Assembly (NCBI GenBank): GCA_017536205.1
Contig: JAFXHX010000003.1
Coordinates: 124,001-188,000 of the forward strand
Length of the DNA stretch: 64,000 nucleotides
Source: Clostridia bacterium
GTDB lineage: Bacteria > Bacillota > Clostridia > Christensenellales > Borkfalkiaceae
Direction of reading: 5' to 3'
Shown: positions 1 through 8,403 of the stretch, in pieces
Numbering within the stretch: position 1 is the stretch's first letter
Layout of the letters: each line of letters begins with the position of its first letter
Position numbers and translations under genes: made by a program
The notes under the pieces: model-generated
The model's input: the letters and a program-made list of their open reading frames with translations, nothing else
The model's database searches: none
What the model was told of the DNA's origin: nothing

Positions 1-153
1 GTATTCGTTTTATTAAAACACTTCCTTGACGATACCGTTAATTCGAGAGAGCAAGTTGAAATTATTACCGGCACTCAAATTATTGCGCTTATCGATATTT
101 CGGCAAACCTTGTAGAAGATAATAAAGTAGTTCCCGCAAAGGAGGTAAAGTAG
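1..153 (+). CDS. Capsular polysaccharide chain-length modulator (Wzz/YveK-like), C-terminal end only
   Basis: The reading frame is open from the window edge to a TAG at 151-153 and gives 50 residues, including LLKHFLDDTVNSREQVEII. Start and most of the protein lie outside the window. In Firmicutes a Wzz-type membrane activator normally precedes a BY-kinase and a PHP phosphatase, which is the order here. The fragment would be the C-terminal cytoplasmic tail that docks the kinase. Its last codons contain the AAAGGAGG-like ribosome binding site of the next gene, so the two are translated together. The identity rests mainly on context because the diagnostic N-terminal domain is missing. Confidence 0.65.
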   Translation, partial: VFVLLKHFLDDTVNSREQVEIITGTQIIALIDISANLVEDNKVVPAKEVK

Positions 154-154
154 T

Positions 155-907
155 ATGTCTTTAAAAAACTTGTTTTTTAAAAATAAAAAAGATAACTTCG
201 ATACCGACGTTCCTAAAATAGTTGTAGGAAAAAGAACGGGCTCAAGCGAAAACTATTATAGGCTTAAAGACAATATTATTTACTACTCAGACAACGGCAA
301 AAACAAAGTTTTTCAGTTTGAGTCGTCTATATCGGGCGAAGGTAAATCAACCGTTGTAGGCAACGTTGCAGTTGCCCTTGCAAAGAGTGGTAAAAAAGTT
401 GTCGTCGTTGACCTTGACTTTAGAAGACCTAAAGTTCACAGAATGTTTAACGTTCCCAACCTTAACGGCATAACCGAATATATGCTCGACGAGTGCGACG
501 ATTCGCAAATTATTAAAACTTCTGAATACGGGGTTGACGTTGTTAACCGTGGTAAAGCGGCGCACAACGCATCAATAATTTTCACCTCTAATAAGTTCAA
601 AGCGCTTATTGAAAAACTTAAAGAAAATTACGATATGGTGCTTTTCGACTGCCCACCCGTACTTCTCGTTTCAGACTATATTCACTTTTCAAAACTTGCA
701 GATACCATTATTTTCGTAGTTTGCAGTGGCGTTACTCACCGCAGTCAACTTAAAGAAGCAATCGAACTTCTTAAAAAGTGCAATCCTAATATTTTAGGTA
801 CCGTTATGACGTATAGGAACGCGGGCAAGTTCTCGCTTAAATACGGTGGGTATTATAACGCTCGTTATTATCGCGACCTTAAAAATCATTATATGCAGGA
901 GAGATAA
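155..907 (+). CDS. Bacterial tyrosine kinase (CpsD/CapB/YwqD family)
   Basis: Cytoplasmic P-loop BY-kinase that autophosphorylates a C-terminal tyrosine cluster and controls capsule or exopolysaccharide polymerisation. Walker A is GEGKST at about residues 61-66, Walker A' is VVVVDLDFRRP at about 82-92 and Walker B is MVLFDCPP at about 161-168. The C-terminus is tyrosine-rich (YGGYYNARYYRDLKNHY). The 250-aa length fits the Gram-positive type in which the membrane activator is a separate protein, here the gene just upstream. It ends 2 nt before the phosphatase gene that would reverse its phosphorylation. Confidence 0.9.
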   Translation: MSLKNLFFKNKKDNFDTDVPKIVVGKRTGSSENYYRLKDNIIYYSDNGKNKVFQFESSISGEGKSTVVGNVAVALAKSGKKVVVVDLDFRRPKVHRMFNVPNLNGITEYMLDECDDSQIIKTSEYGVDVVNRGKAAHNASIIFTSNKFKALIEKLKENYDMVLFDCPPVLLVSDYIHFSKLADTIIFVVCSGVTHRSQLKEAIELLKKCNPNILGTVMTYRNAGKFSLKYGGYYNARYYRDLKNHYMQER

Positions 908-909
908 TA

Positions 910-1602
910 ATGTTCGATATTCACTCTCACGTTTTACCTTTCGTTGACGACGGCAGTTCTTCATTAGAAAGTTCGCTAGACCTTATCAAAACGGAAATGG
1001 CAAACGGTGTGACTGACATTATGCTAACGCCACACTTTAAAAGGGGAATATACGATTACGGCGTAGATGAACTTAAAGAAAAGTTCTTGGCTTTTAAAGA
1101 AGAAACAAGAAAGGCAGGGCTTAACGTTAACCTTTACCTTGGTCAAGAAGTTTATTGCGACCGTTACGTTTACGACCATATTAAAGAAGGCAAAGTTCTT
1201 ACTCTTAACGGCACACGTTATATTTTAATAGAGTTCGATTACTTTACCGAAACCGATATTTTAGATTACGTTTATAATATAGTAATGCTTGGCTATAAGC
1301 CTATAATCGCGCATATAGAGCGATATAGTTACCTTGACTGGAACACCATATTCGACTTAAAGCAAATGGGTGCGCTTATTCAAGTTAACGCGTTTAGTAT
1401 AACGGGCGATTTTGGCAGGCAATTTCAAAAAAAGGTTATAAGCGCAATTAAAAAAGGGCTTATCGACTTCGTTGCGAGCGACGTTCACAGTGGTAGAGAT
1501 TGCGTTATGCAAAAGGCGTATAAAACGCTTTTGAAACACGCTGGAAGAACGCTTACCGATAGGGTTTTTAAACACAACGCAGAACAACTTTTTAAAAACT
1601 AA
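910..1602 (+). CDS. PHP-type protein-tyrosine phosphatase (CpsB/YwqE family)
   Basis: Metal-dependent phosphatase of the PHP superfamily that dephosphorylates BY-kinases. The N-terminus MFDIHSHVLPFVDDG carries the HxH metal-binding pair and the family's DDG signature. Later metal ligands are in LTPHFKRG, IIAHIERY and FVASDVHS. The 230-aa length is slightly short for the family but all motifs are present. It directly follows the kinase and is the last gene of this operon, since a strong terminator lies just downstream. Confidence 0.9.
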   Translation: MFDIHSHVLPFVDDGSSSLESSLDLIKTEMANGVTDIMLTPHFKRGIYDYGVDELKEKFLAFKEETRKAGLNVNLYLGQEVYCDRYVYDHIKEGKVLTLNGTRYILIEFDYFTETDILDYVYNIVMLGYKPIIAHIERYSYLDWNTIFDLKQMGALIQVNAFSITGDFGRQFQKKVISAIKKGLIDFVASDVHSGRDCVMQKAYKTLLKHAGRTLTDRVFKHNAEQLFKN

Positions 1603-1610
1603 AACTTTAA

Positions 1611-1639
1611 AAAACTCTCACGAAAAGTGGGAGTTTTTT
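1611..1639 (+). terminator. Rho-independent terminator after the capsule-control operon
   Basis: A 10-bp stem (AAACTCTCAC with GTGGGAGTTT, one G-U pair) with a GAAAA loop is followed by a run of T. It starts 8 nt after the phosphatase stop codon. Confidence 0.85.
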
Positions 1640-1662
1640 GTATTTAAAAACAACTTAATAAC

Positions 1663-1720
1663 ATATATAAAGCCGTTATAGCATAAGTTAAGTTATGAAA
1701 AAAATAACGGCTTTTATATT
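1663..1720 (+). promoter_or_regulatory. Long hairpin enclosing the start codon of the next gene
   Basis: AAAGCCGTTAT at 1669-1679 is perfectly complementary to ATAACGGCTTT at 1704-1714, and flanking ATAT sequences extend the stem with a single bulge. The 24-nt loop holds the ATG at 1695. A T-rich stretch follows, so the structure resembles a terminator placed over a translation start. Control of translation or early transcription is an inference. Confidence 0.6.
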
Positions 1721-2651
1721 TTTTATAGTAGCAGTTTTAGTAATGGTTATAGCGCCGTTTTTAACTAATACTAAAACTCAAACGAAAGAAAACGGCGCAA
1801 TACTTTCCGTTTGGCAAATAGATAGTTTTGAAGGTGGCTCGGGAAGTAGAACTAGTTTTTTAAGAAAGGTGCTACTTAATTACACAAAACAAAACCCAAC
1901 CGTTAGCGTTTTAGTGTCGTCACACACCCCTAGTAGCGCAACTAGCCTTATTGAAAAAGGGGTACTACCAGACGTTATATCGTATGGTCCGTGTTCGGTT
2001 GAACTTTCGCTCCTAGCAAAAAAACTGCCTTTTGCGGGAAGTGGTGGAGGTGAGATAAACGGCGAACTTTACGCCGTTCCATTTTTAAGGGGTGGCTATT
2101 TCGTTATTCAAAGGGGCGGGGGTAGTAGCGAAGTTATTATTTCTTGTGGCGAATATTCAATGGCGCCCGTCGCAACGCTTTTTTCGGGGGTAAAAGCAAA
2201 GTCTTATATCACACTTCAAAACCAAGAAGCGTACTCGCTTTTTTTAAAAAAAACTAGCGCTACAATGGTAGGAACTCAACGCGATATTATAAGGCTTAAC
2301 GGCAGGGGCATTGATTACACTGCAACGCCTATAAGCGAGTTTAGCGACGTTTATCAGTACCTTTCGGTAACGTCTATAAATAACGCCGTTCACGCCGAAA
2401 AACTAGTTGGTTATTTGCTTAGCGATAAAGTGCAAAGCAAAGTTACCGAAATAAATATGCTTTCAGTTAGCATTTCGGGTCTTTATAAGGGTGAAGAAAA
2501 CTATTCCTTGCTTGAAAAAGTTAAGATAAAATACACGCCTTCTGCCTTTTCAACTAAAAGCCACCTAGAAACTTGCAACCAAACGGCACTTAACCTTTTA
2601 AACTCGGGTGGGGATAAAGGGGATATTATAAAATATCTTAAACAGTTGTAA
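1695..2651 (+). CDS. Putative membrane-anchored extracellular solute-binding protein
   Basis: 318 aa with an N-terminal signal or anchor helix (ITAFIFFIVAVLVMVIAPFL) and no lipobox cysteine. The region YTKQNPTVSVLVSS through LPDVISYG resembles the first lobe of family-1 solute-binding proteins, whose usual text is an [N]PxVxVxV segment followed by PDVI. It is shorter than typical sugar-binding proteins (about 400 aa), and there are no permease or ATPase genes nearby, so transport is uncertain. There is no clear ribosome binding site and the start codon sits in a hairpin loop. A sensory role rather than transport is possible. Confidence 0.5.
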   Translation: MKKITAFIFFIVAVLVMVIAPFLTNTKTQTKENGAILSVWQIDSFEGGSGSRTSFLRKVLLNYTKQNPTVSVLVSSHTPSSATSLIEKGVLPDVISYGPCSVELSLLAKKLPFAGSGGGEINGELYAVPFLRGGYFVIQRGGGSSEVIISCGEYSMAPVATLFSGVKAKSYITLQNQEAYSLFLKKTSATMVGTQRDIIRLNGRGIDYTATPISEFSDVYQYLSVTSINNAVHAEKLVGYLLSDKVQSKVTEINMLSVSISGLYKGEENYSLLEKVKIKYTPSAFSTKSHLETCNQTALNLLNSGGDKGDIIKYLKQL

Positions 2652-2674
2652 AAAACTTATAAATGTAGTAAAAT
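2646..2674 (+). promoter_or_regulatory. Predicted sigma-A-type promoter for the murB operon
   Basis: TTGTAA at 2646-2651 and TAAAAT at 2669-2674 are separated by 17 nt and overlap the stop codon of the upstream gene. They sit just before the AGGAGG of murB. Confidence 0.5.
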
Positions 2675-2689
2675 ATAGGAGGAAACAAA

Positions 2690-3565
2690 TTGCAAACGGT
2701 AAACTTTAACGAAGTTAAGGAAAAACTATACGGCATAGACGTTAAAGAAAACGCTAACGTAGGTGCGCTTACCCGTTACGGAACGGGTGGAAACGCCAAC
2801 CTTTTAATAACGCCAAAATCAACTAGTGAACTAGTGTTTACTATAAACGCATTAAAGGGGGTATGCCCTTACGCCGTAATAGGTAACGGCAGTAATCTGC
2901 TAGTGAGTGACAAGGGGTATTACGGCGCAGTAATAACCACTAAACTATTAACTAAAACCGAACTTAAAGGCAATTTACTCATTGCAGAGTGCGGGGCAAA
3001 ATTAAGCGATTTAGTTAAAGAGTGCGCCTTAAACTCTCTTTCGGGTTTAGAGTTTGCCACGGGTATACCCGCAACCGTTGGTGGAGCAATTAGTATGAAC
3101 GCAGGTTGCTACGGAAAAACGATTAGCGATAACGTTTTATACGTCGTTACCGAAAACGGCACGGTTAAAAAAGCCGACTGTGGCTTTTCGTACCGTCAAA
3201 GTAGGTTTTTAGGTGGCGAAACGGTAATAAAGGCGTGTTTTTTATTAATTCCAAGTGAATACGACCAAATACTAAAACAAATAGAAACGTATAAAACGTC
3301 GCGCAAGAACCCAAAAGGCAGAAGTTGCGGTTCGGTTTTTAAAAACGACGGGTATTACGCAGGCAAAGTTATAGACGAGTGCGGGCTTAAAGGCTACAAA
3401 GTGGGTGGGGCTAGGGTTTCTAGCGAGCACGCCAACTTCATAATAGCCGATAACGGCGCAACGAGTTTAGATATTTACGAATTAATTTCAAAAATCAAAA
3501 GTAAAGTTAGCGAAAAAAGGCAAATTACGCTTTTTGAAGAACTAGTTTACCTTGGGGAGTTTTAA
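2690..3565 (+). CDS. murB: UDP-N-acetylenolpyruvoylglucosamine reductase
   Basis: FAD/NADPH enzyme that reduces UDP-GlcNAc-enolpyruvate to UDP-MurNAc, the second committed step of peptidoglycan precursor synthesis in the cytosol. The FAD-domain signature GIPATVGGAISMNAGCYG is at about residues 125-142. RSCGSVFKN carries the catalytic serine, and GLKGYKVGGARVSSEHANFI is the typical C-terminal block. At 291 aa it is a type II MurB as in other Firmicutes. The start is TTG, chosen because AGGAGG precedes it by 7 nt. It opens a six-gene run of overlapping or abutting genes. Confidence 0.95.
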   Translation: MQTVNFNEVKEKLYGIDVKENANVGALTRYGTGGNANLLITPKSTSELVFTINALKGVCPYAVIGNGSNLLVSDKGYYGAVITTKLLTKTELKGNLLIAECGAKLSDLVKECALNSLSGLEFATGIPATVGGAISMNAGCYGKTISDNVLYVVTENGTVKKADCGFSYRQSRFLGGETVIKACFLLIPSEYDQILKQIETYKTSRKNPKGRSCGSVFKNDGYYAGKVIDECGLKGYKVGGARVSSEHANFIIADNGATSLDIYELISKIKSKVSEKRQITLFEELVYLGEF

Positions 3566-4338
3566 TGATACTTACCGCCGATTTTCACACCCATACGAAG
3601 TTTAGCCACGGCAAAGGCACTATACTTCAAAACGCCATTTCGGCAAAGGAAAAGGGAATAAGGGCTATTGCTATAACCGACCACGGTTACGGGCACACCG
3701 TTTACGGCATTAAGCACAGAAAAGTTCCCTATATGAAAAACCTTTGCAAAGAAGCCGAAACTCAAACGGGCGTTAAGGTGCTTTTCGGCGTTGAAGCCAA
3801 CGTTTTGGGCTTAAGCGGTAAAACTGACGCTAGGCGCGACGATATGGAGTATTTCGACGTGCTACTTGGTGGCATTCACAAAATGATTACTTACGATAAA
3901 CTTGAAGAGTGGTTTAAACTTTTCGGCGCAAACGCACTAGCACGAAAAACGGGAAAAGTTAGCCCCGAACTTGTAAAGCGCAACACTAAGGTTTATATAA
4001 ACGCAATAAAATCTAACCCCATTGATATTTTGGTGCACCCAAACTACTGCGTTTTTGCAAGCGCCGTTGAAGTTGCCAAGTGTTGCAGAGATTACGGAAC
4101 TTATTTTGAAATAGACGCAAGAAAAACCCATTTAACCGATGAAGAGTGGTTTGAAGTTGCTCAAACGGGCGTTAAGTTCGTTATTGATAGTGATGCTCAC
4201 CACCCTTCAAAAGTTGGCGATTTAGGCTACGTTGAAAGCCTAATTGAAAGGGTTAACATTAACAAAGACCAAATAGTTAATATCGACGGGAAGTACCCTG
4301 ATTATTTTAGGTTTAAAGAGTATAAAAACAAGTTGTAA
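3565..4338 (+). CDS. PHP-domain phosphoesterase (YcdX-like)
   Basis: 257-aa PHP-superfamily protein. DFHTHTKFSHGKGT at the N-terminus carries the HxH metal pair; AITDHG, HPNYC and IDSDAHHPSKVGD supply further metal ligands. The family includes histidinol-phosphatase-like and YcdX-type phosphatases, and the substrate cannot be told from sequence. Its ATG shares a base with the murB stop, so translation is coupled. PHP genes are common beside murB and whiA in Clostridia. Confidence 0.85.
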   Translation: MILTADFHTHTKFSHGKGTILQNAISAKEKGIRAIAITDHGYGHTVYGIKHRKVPYMKNLCKEAETQTGVKVLFGVEANVLGLSGKTDARRDDMEYFDVLLGGIHKMITYDKLEEWFKLFGANALARKTGKVSPELVKRNTKVYINAIKSNPIDILVHPNYCVFASAVEVAKCCRDYGTYFEIDARKTHLTDEEWFEVAQTGVKFVIDSDAHHPSKVGDLGYVESLIERVNINKDQIVNIDGKYPDYFRFKEYKNKL

Positions 4339-4340
4339 TT

Positions 4341-5282
4341 ATGACGTTTACCGAGAAAGTTAAAAACGAAATAATATCTAACAAAAAAGTTCAGCCGTGT
4401 TGTCAAATATCGGCTCTTTCGTCGTTTATAAGGGGCGCGGGAACGCTAATTTCAAAAGGCGGTAATATAGGCTTTGAAATCAACTCTGAAAACGGCGACG
4501 CCATCGAGTATTTTGCAGGCGTTATAACAAGCGTTTTCGGTTTAGAACCTAAACTTCGCGTTCAAAAGGACAACCTTACTTCAAAAACTAAATATCGCTT
4601 AACGGTGCTTTCTTCAAAGAGTTTAATGCTACTTAAAGAACTTGGCATTATTACCATAACCGATAAAGGTCCAACCGTAAACCTTTTAATAGACAGGTAT
4701 TTAGTTAGTGACGACTGTTGCAAGCGCTCGTATATAGCGGGTGCGTTTTTAGGCGCAGGCTCGGTAACGGTGCCTTCTAAAACTTCAAAATCACGAACGA
4801 GTTATCACCTAGAATTCGTGTTTTCAAACTACGGCTCGGCATCAGATTTTAGCGAAGTAATTTCGCTTATGGGCTTTATACCCAAACTTACAGAAAGAAA
4901 AGAAAACTTTATAGTTTACTTTAAAAACGGCGACGAAATAGGTGACCTTTTAATTTTTATGGGCGCAAAAAAATCGGGCTTTGAAGTTAAAGATATAGTT
5001 ATTGAAAAGGAAATGAACAACGCCACCAACAGGCGTTTCAACTGCGATATAAGCAATATAAACAAGCAAATAGAAGCGTCGCTTAAACAGGTTAAAGACA
5101 TTACTACTATTCAAGAAACCATAGGGCTTGACGGGCTTTCGGTCGCCCTTAAACAAACGGCTAACTTGCGCCTTGAAAATAGAGACGCAACGCTTGAAGA
5201 ACTTGCAAGCATATCAGGGCTAACCAAAAGTTGCTTAAACCACCGTTTTAGAAAAATTGCAGAAATTGCAAAGAACTTATAA
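4341..5282 (+). CDS. whiA: Sporulation/cell-division regulator WhiA
   Basis: 313-aa DNA-binding protein with an N-terminal LAGLIDADG-like fold (CCQISALSSFIRGAGTL; RSYIAGAFLGAGSV) and a C-terminal helix-turn-helix (LEELASISGLTKSCLNHRFR). WhiA is conserved in Gram-positives and affects division and chromosome segregation. In most Firmicutes it sits next to rapZ and yvcK; neither is present here, and cca follows it directly. Confidence 0.93.
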   Translation: MTFTEKVKNEIISNKKVQPCCQISALSSFIRGAGTLISKGGNIGFEINSENGDAIEYFAGVITSVFGLEPKLRVQKDNLTSKTKYRLTVLSSKSLMLLKELGIITITDKGPTVNLLIDRYLVSDDCCKRSYIAGAFLGAGSVTVPSKTSKSRTSYHLEFVFSNYGSASDFSEVISLMGFIPKLTERKENFIVYFKNGDEIGDLLIFMGAKKSGFEVKDIVIEKEMNNATNRRFNCDISNINKQIEASLKQVKDITTIQETIGLDGLSVALKQTANLRLENRDATLEELASISGLTKSCLNHRFRKIAEIAKNL

Positions 5283-6586
5283 TGAAACTTACAAGTGGAA
5301 CGAAAACTATAATAAACGCATTAAACGCCCACGGATACGAAGGTTACGCCGTAGGCGGTTTCGTGCGCAACGTTTTACTTAATATTCCCGTTAGCGACGT
5401 TGACGTTACCACTTCCGCCACCCCCGACGAGATGCTTGAAGTTTTTAAGGACTTTAAGGTTTACAAAACGGGGCTTAAACACGGAACTTTAACAGTTAGC
5501 GCTTGTGGCGAAAATATTGAAGTTACTACTTACCGTATAGACGGTGGCTATCAAGACGGGCGCCACCCCGATAGCGTTACTTTCGTAACTTCGCTTGAAG
5601 AAGACTTAAAGCGCCGTGACTTTACAGTTAACGCAATGGCTACTAGTGGTGATGAAGTTATAGACCTTTACGGTGGACAAGACGACCTTAAAAACAAACT
5701 AATACGCGCCGTTGGCAACCCCGACGTTAGGTTTCAAGAAGATGCGCTTCGCATTTTAAGGGCGCTTCGCTTTGCATCGGTGCTCGGCTTTGAAATTGAA
5801 GAGCAAACGGCTATTTCTATTGAAAGGAACAAACACCTTTTAAAAAACGTTTCGGTTGAACGCATTTTTCAAGAACTAAATAAATTGCTACTTGGAAAGG
5901 GCGTTGAAAACGTGCTTTTAAAGTATTCAAGCGTTATTTTTGAAATTATTCCCGAACTAAAAGCGTGCAGTGGGTTTTTGCAAAACTCCGTTTACCACGC
6001 TTACGACGTTTACACGCACACCGCTAAAAGCGTAGCGTATTCAAGCGGAGATAGAATCGTTAGATGGGCGCTACTTCTACACGATATAGAAAAGCCTTCA
6101 ACTTACACTCAAGACGAAAAGGGCGGGCATTTTTACACACATCAAGCAAAGGGCGCAGAAACGTCTATAAAAGTTTTAAAAAGGTTAAAAGCAGATAACA
6201 AACTTATAACTACTTGTTACGACCTTATTAAACTTCACGATATTAAAACCGAAATTACTCGCCCCGAAATGAAAAAACTCTTATGTAAATACGGTTATGA
6301 AACGATAGATTTACTTTGCAAAGTAAAACTTGGCGATGCGCTTTCGCACGCCGAGCCCTACGCAACTTTAAGAAAAGAAACCGTAGAACGCTTTTCGGCG
6401 CTTGCAACTAGCGTTGAAAAAAGTGGCGAGTGTTACACTTTAAAAATGCTAAACGTAAACGGAAACGACCTTAAAGCAAGGGGCTATAAGGGCGAGAATA
6501 TTAAAGAAAAATTAAACTTTTTACTAAACGAAGTAATATTTGAACGAGTTAAAAATCAAAAAGAGGAACTTTTAAAACTTATATAA
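5282..6586 (+). CDS. cca: CCA tRNA nucleotidyltransferase
   Basis: Adds or repairs the 3' CCA end of tRNAs. Class II nucleotidyltransferase signature YAVGGFVRNVLLN, then the metal-binding DVDV pair at about residues 38-41, RRDFTVNAMA and the RNA-binding region RFQEDALRILRALRFA. An HD domain (HAYDVYTHTAKS, LLLHDIEKP) occupies the C-terminal half. Total length of 434 aa fits the long bacterial form. The position after GGFVR is Asn where Asp is usual (GGxVRD). Its ATG overlaps the whiA stop by one base and its stop overlaps uvrC. Confidence 0.93.
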   Translation: MKLTSGTKTIINALNAHGYEGYAVGGFVRNVLLNIPVSDVDVTTSATPDEMLEVFKDFKVYKTGLKHGTLTVSACGENIEVTTYRIDGGYQDGRHPDSVTFVTSLEEDLKRRDFTVNAMATSGDEVIDLYGGQDDLKNKLIRAVGNPDVRFQEDALRILRALRFASVLGFEIEEQTAISIERNKHLLKNVSVERIFQELNKLLLGKGVENVLLKYSSVIFEIIPELKACSGFLQNSVYHAYDVYTHTAKSVAYSSGDRIVRWALLLHDIEKPSTYTQDEKGGHFYTHQAKGAETSIKVLKRLKADNKLITTCYDLIKLHDIKTEITRPEMKKLLCKYGYETIDLLCKVKLGDALSHAEPYATLRKETVERFSALATSVEKSGECYTLKMLNVNGNDLKARGYKGENIKEKLNFLLNEVIFERVKNQKEELLKLI

Positions 6587-8403
6587 TGGTGGAACTTGAA
6601 AGCAAAATTAAATTACTGCCAACCGACCCCGGCGTTTACGTTATGCTAGACGAAGGGGGAGTGGTTATATACGTTGGTAAAGCCAAAAATCTAAAAAACC
6701 GAGTTACTCAATATTTTAGAAACGGCTATAAAACTAACAAGGTGGCGGCTATGGTGTCTGCCATTAAAGATTTTTACTACGTTATAACTCACACCGAGGC
6801 AGATGCGCTTTCTTTAGAGAACAACCTTATTAAAAAGCACAAGCCAAAGTACAACATTTTGCTTAAAGACGATAAAAGTTACCCCTACTTAAAAATTAAC
6901 CTAAAAGAACAATACCCACGATTTACCGTAACTCGCAGGGTTAAAAACGACGGCTGTAAATATTTTGGGCCGTATATGCTCGGCGTTTCGGTTAGTGACG
7001 TTTTAGAAATACTTAAAGACGCCTATAAAATTAGGCCTTGCTCAAAGCAAATTGACAAAAAGCCTATAAAAGAGTGTTTAAACTATCATATAGGGCTATG
7101 CGACGCGCCTTGTAATAGGCTTATAAGCGAAGAAGAGTACCTTAAAAACGTAAAGAGCGCAATCGATTTTTTATCGGGAAACGACCAAAGTGCCGAAAAG
7201 ATTTTAACCGAAAAAATGCTTAAATCGGCAGAGAGTGAAGAGTTTGAGCGCGCGCTTCAGTTTAAAGAGCGTTTAAAAGTAATTGAAAAAATTAAAGAAA
7301 AGAAAATTACTTCGCTTGCAAAGAGCGTTTCGCTAGACGTTATTGCAATTCAAAGTAACGGTTTATACGCATCGATTAGCGTTTTAGTCGTTAGAAACGG
7401 CAAGGCGATGGGCGTTTCTTCATATTCAGCCGAAACTTTAACGGGCAGTGACGAAGAAAGGCTTAACGAGTTTTTACTTCGCTACTACACGGGCGAGCGT
7501 GAACTTGCGCCTGAAGTAATAGTAAACTTTAATGTTGAAAGCGCAGTTGCTCAAAAAATTAGCGCAATATACGGCAAAAAAGCCACCTTTACTTTTAGTA
7601 AAAAGGGTGTTAAAAAAGAACTACTTTTAATGGCTGAAAAGAACGCTAGCGAATATCTTGACAAAGTTATTGATAAACTTAAACACAAATCGCAAACGCG
7701 CGAACTTGCGCTTTTAAGGCTTAAAGAACTTTTAAACCTTAATAAAAAGCCAAACAGAATAGAGTGCTTTGACATTTCGCACATTTCAGGCGTAGATAAA
7801 GTCGGGTCAATGACGGTGTTTATAGGTGCCGAGCCTGCTAAAACTGAATACCGTAGGTTTAAAATCAAAACGGTTGCAGGAAACGACGACTTTGCTTGCT
7901 TAAAAGAAGTTTTAAGGCGCAGGCTTTTAAAACTAAACACCTTAGAAGAAGAAAAGTTTCCTAAACCAGACCTTATAGTAATAGACGGTGGTAAAGGTCA
8001 ACTTTCTTCGGTTAAAGAAATATTTGATGAACTTTCAATTACGGGAATAGACCTTATATCGCTTGCCGAGCGTGAAGAAGAGATTTACACTCTTACTTCA
8101 AGCGAGCCACTTCGCTTACCTCGTAGCGACCACGCCTTAAAAACGCTTATAAGGCTTCGCGACGAAGCGCATAGGTTTGCAATAACCTTTAACCGCAATT
8201 TAAGAAACAAGCGCACTTTAAAATCAATGCTAACCGAAATTGAAGGTATAGGCGCAAAAAAAAGAAACGCGCTAATGGACAAGTTTAAAGATATAAACTC
8301 GCTTATATCTGCAACCGTAGAAGATTTAATGACGGTTGATGGAATAGGCGAAAAACAAGCCTTAAAAATAAAGGAGTTTTTAACTAAAAATGGAAGTAAT
8401 TAA
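6586..8403 (+). CDS. uvrC: Excinuclease ABC subunit C
   Basis: Makes both incisions in UvrABC nucleotide excision repair. GIY-YIG nuclease at about residues 16-95 (GVYVML, VIYVGKAKNLKNRV); UvrB-interacting UVR motif at about 205-237; RNase H-like 5' nuclease with CFDISH, PDLIVIDGGKGQL and SLAEREEEIY; tandem helix-hairpin-helix (IEGIGAKKRNAL, VDGIGEKQALKI) at the C-terminus. At 605 aa it is full length. It overlaps hprK by 14 nt. uvrC next to hprK is common in Clostridia. Confidence 0.96.
   Translation: MVELESKIKLLPTDPGVYVMLDEGGVVIYVGKAKNLKNRVTQYFRNGYKTNKVAAMVSAIKDFYYVITHTEADALSLENNLIKKHKPKYNILLKDDKSYPYLKINLKEQYPRFTVTRRVKNDGCKYFGPYMLGVSVSDVLEILKDAYKIRPCSKQIDKKPIKECLNYHIGLCDAPCNRLISEEEYLKNVKSAIDFLSGNDQSAEKILTEKMLKSAESEEFERALQFKERLKVIEKIKEKKITSLAKSVSLDVIAIQSNGLYASISVLVVRNGKAMGVSSYSAETLTGSDEERLNEFLLRYYTGERELAPEVIVNFNVESAVAQKISAIYGKKATFTFSKKGVKKELLLMAEKNASEYLDKVIDKLKHKSQTRELALLRLKELLNLNKKPNRIECFDISHISGVDKVGSMTVFIGAEPAKTEYRRFKIKTVAGNDDFACLKEVLRRRLLKLNTLEEEKFPKPDLIVIDGGKGQLSSVKEIFDELSITGIDLISLAEREEEIYTLTSSEPLRLPRSDHALKTLIRLRDEAHRFAITFNRNLRNKRTLKSMLTEIEGIGAKKRNALMDKFKDINSLISATVEDLMTVDGIGEKQALKIKEFLTKNGSN

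Noticed and set aside
7551..7940. 129-codon minus-strand frame opposite uvrC
   Set aside because: Antisense to conserved UvrC domains; low-complexity Ser/Leu-rich translation typical of the reverse complement of Lys/Glu-rich genes.
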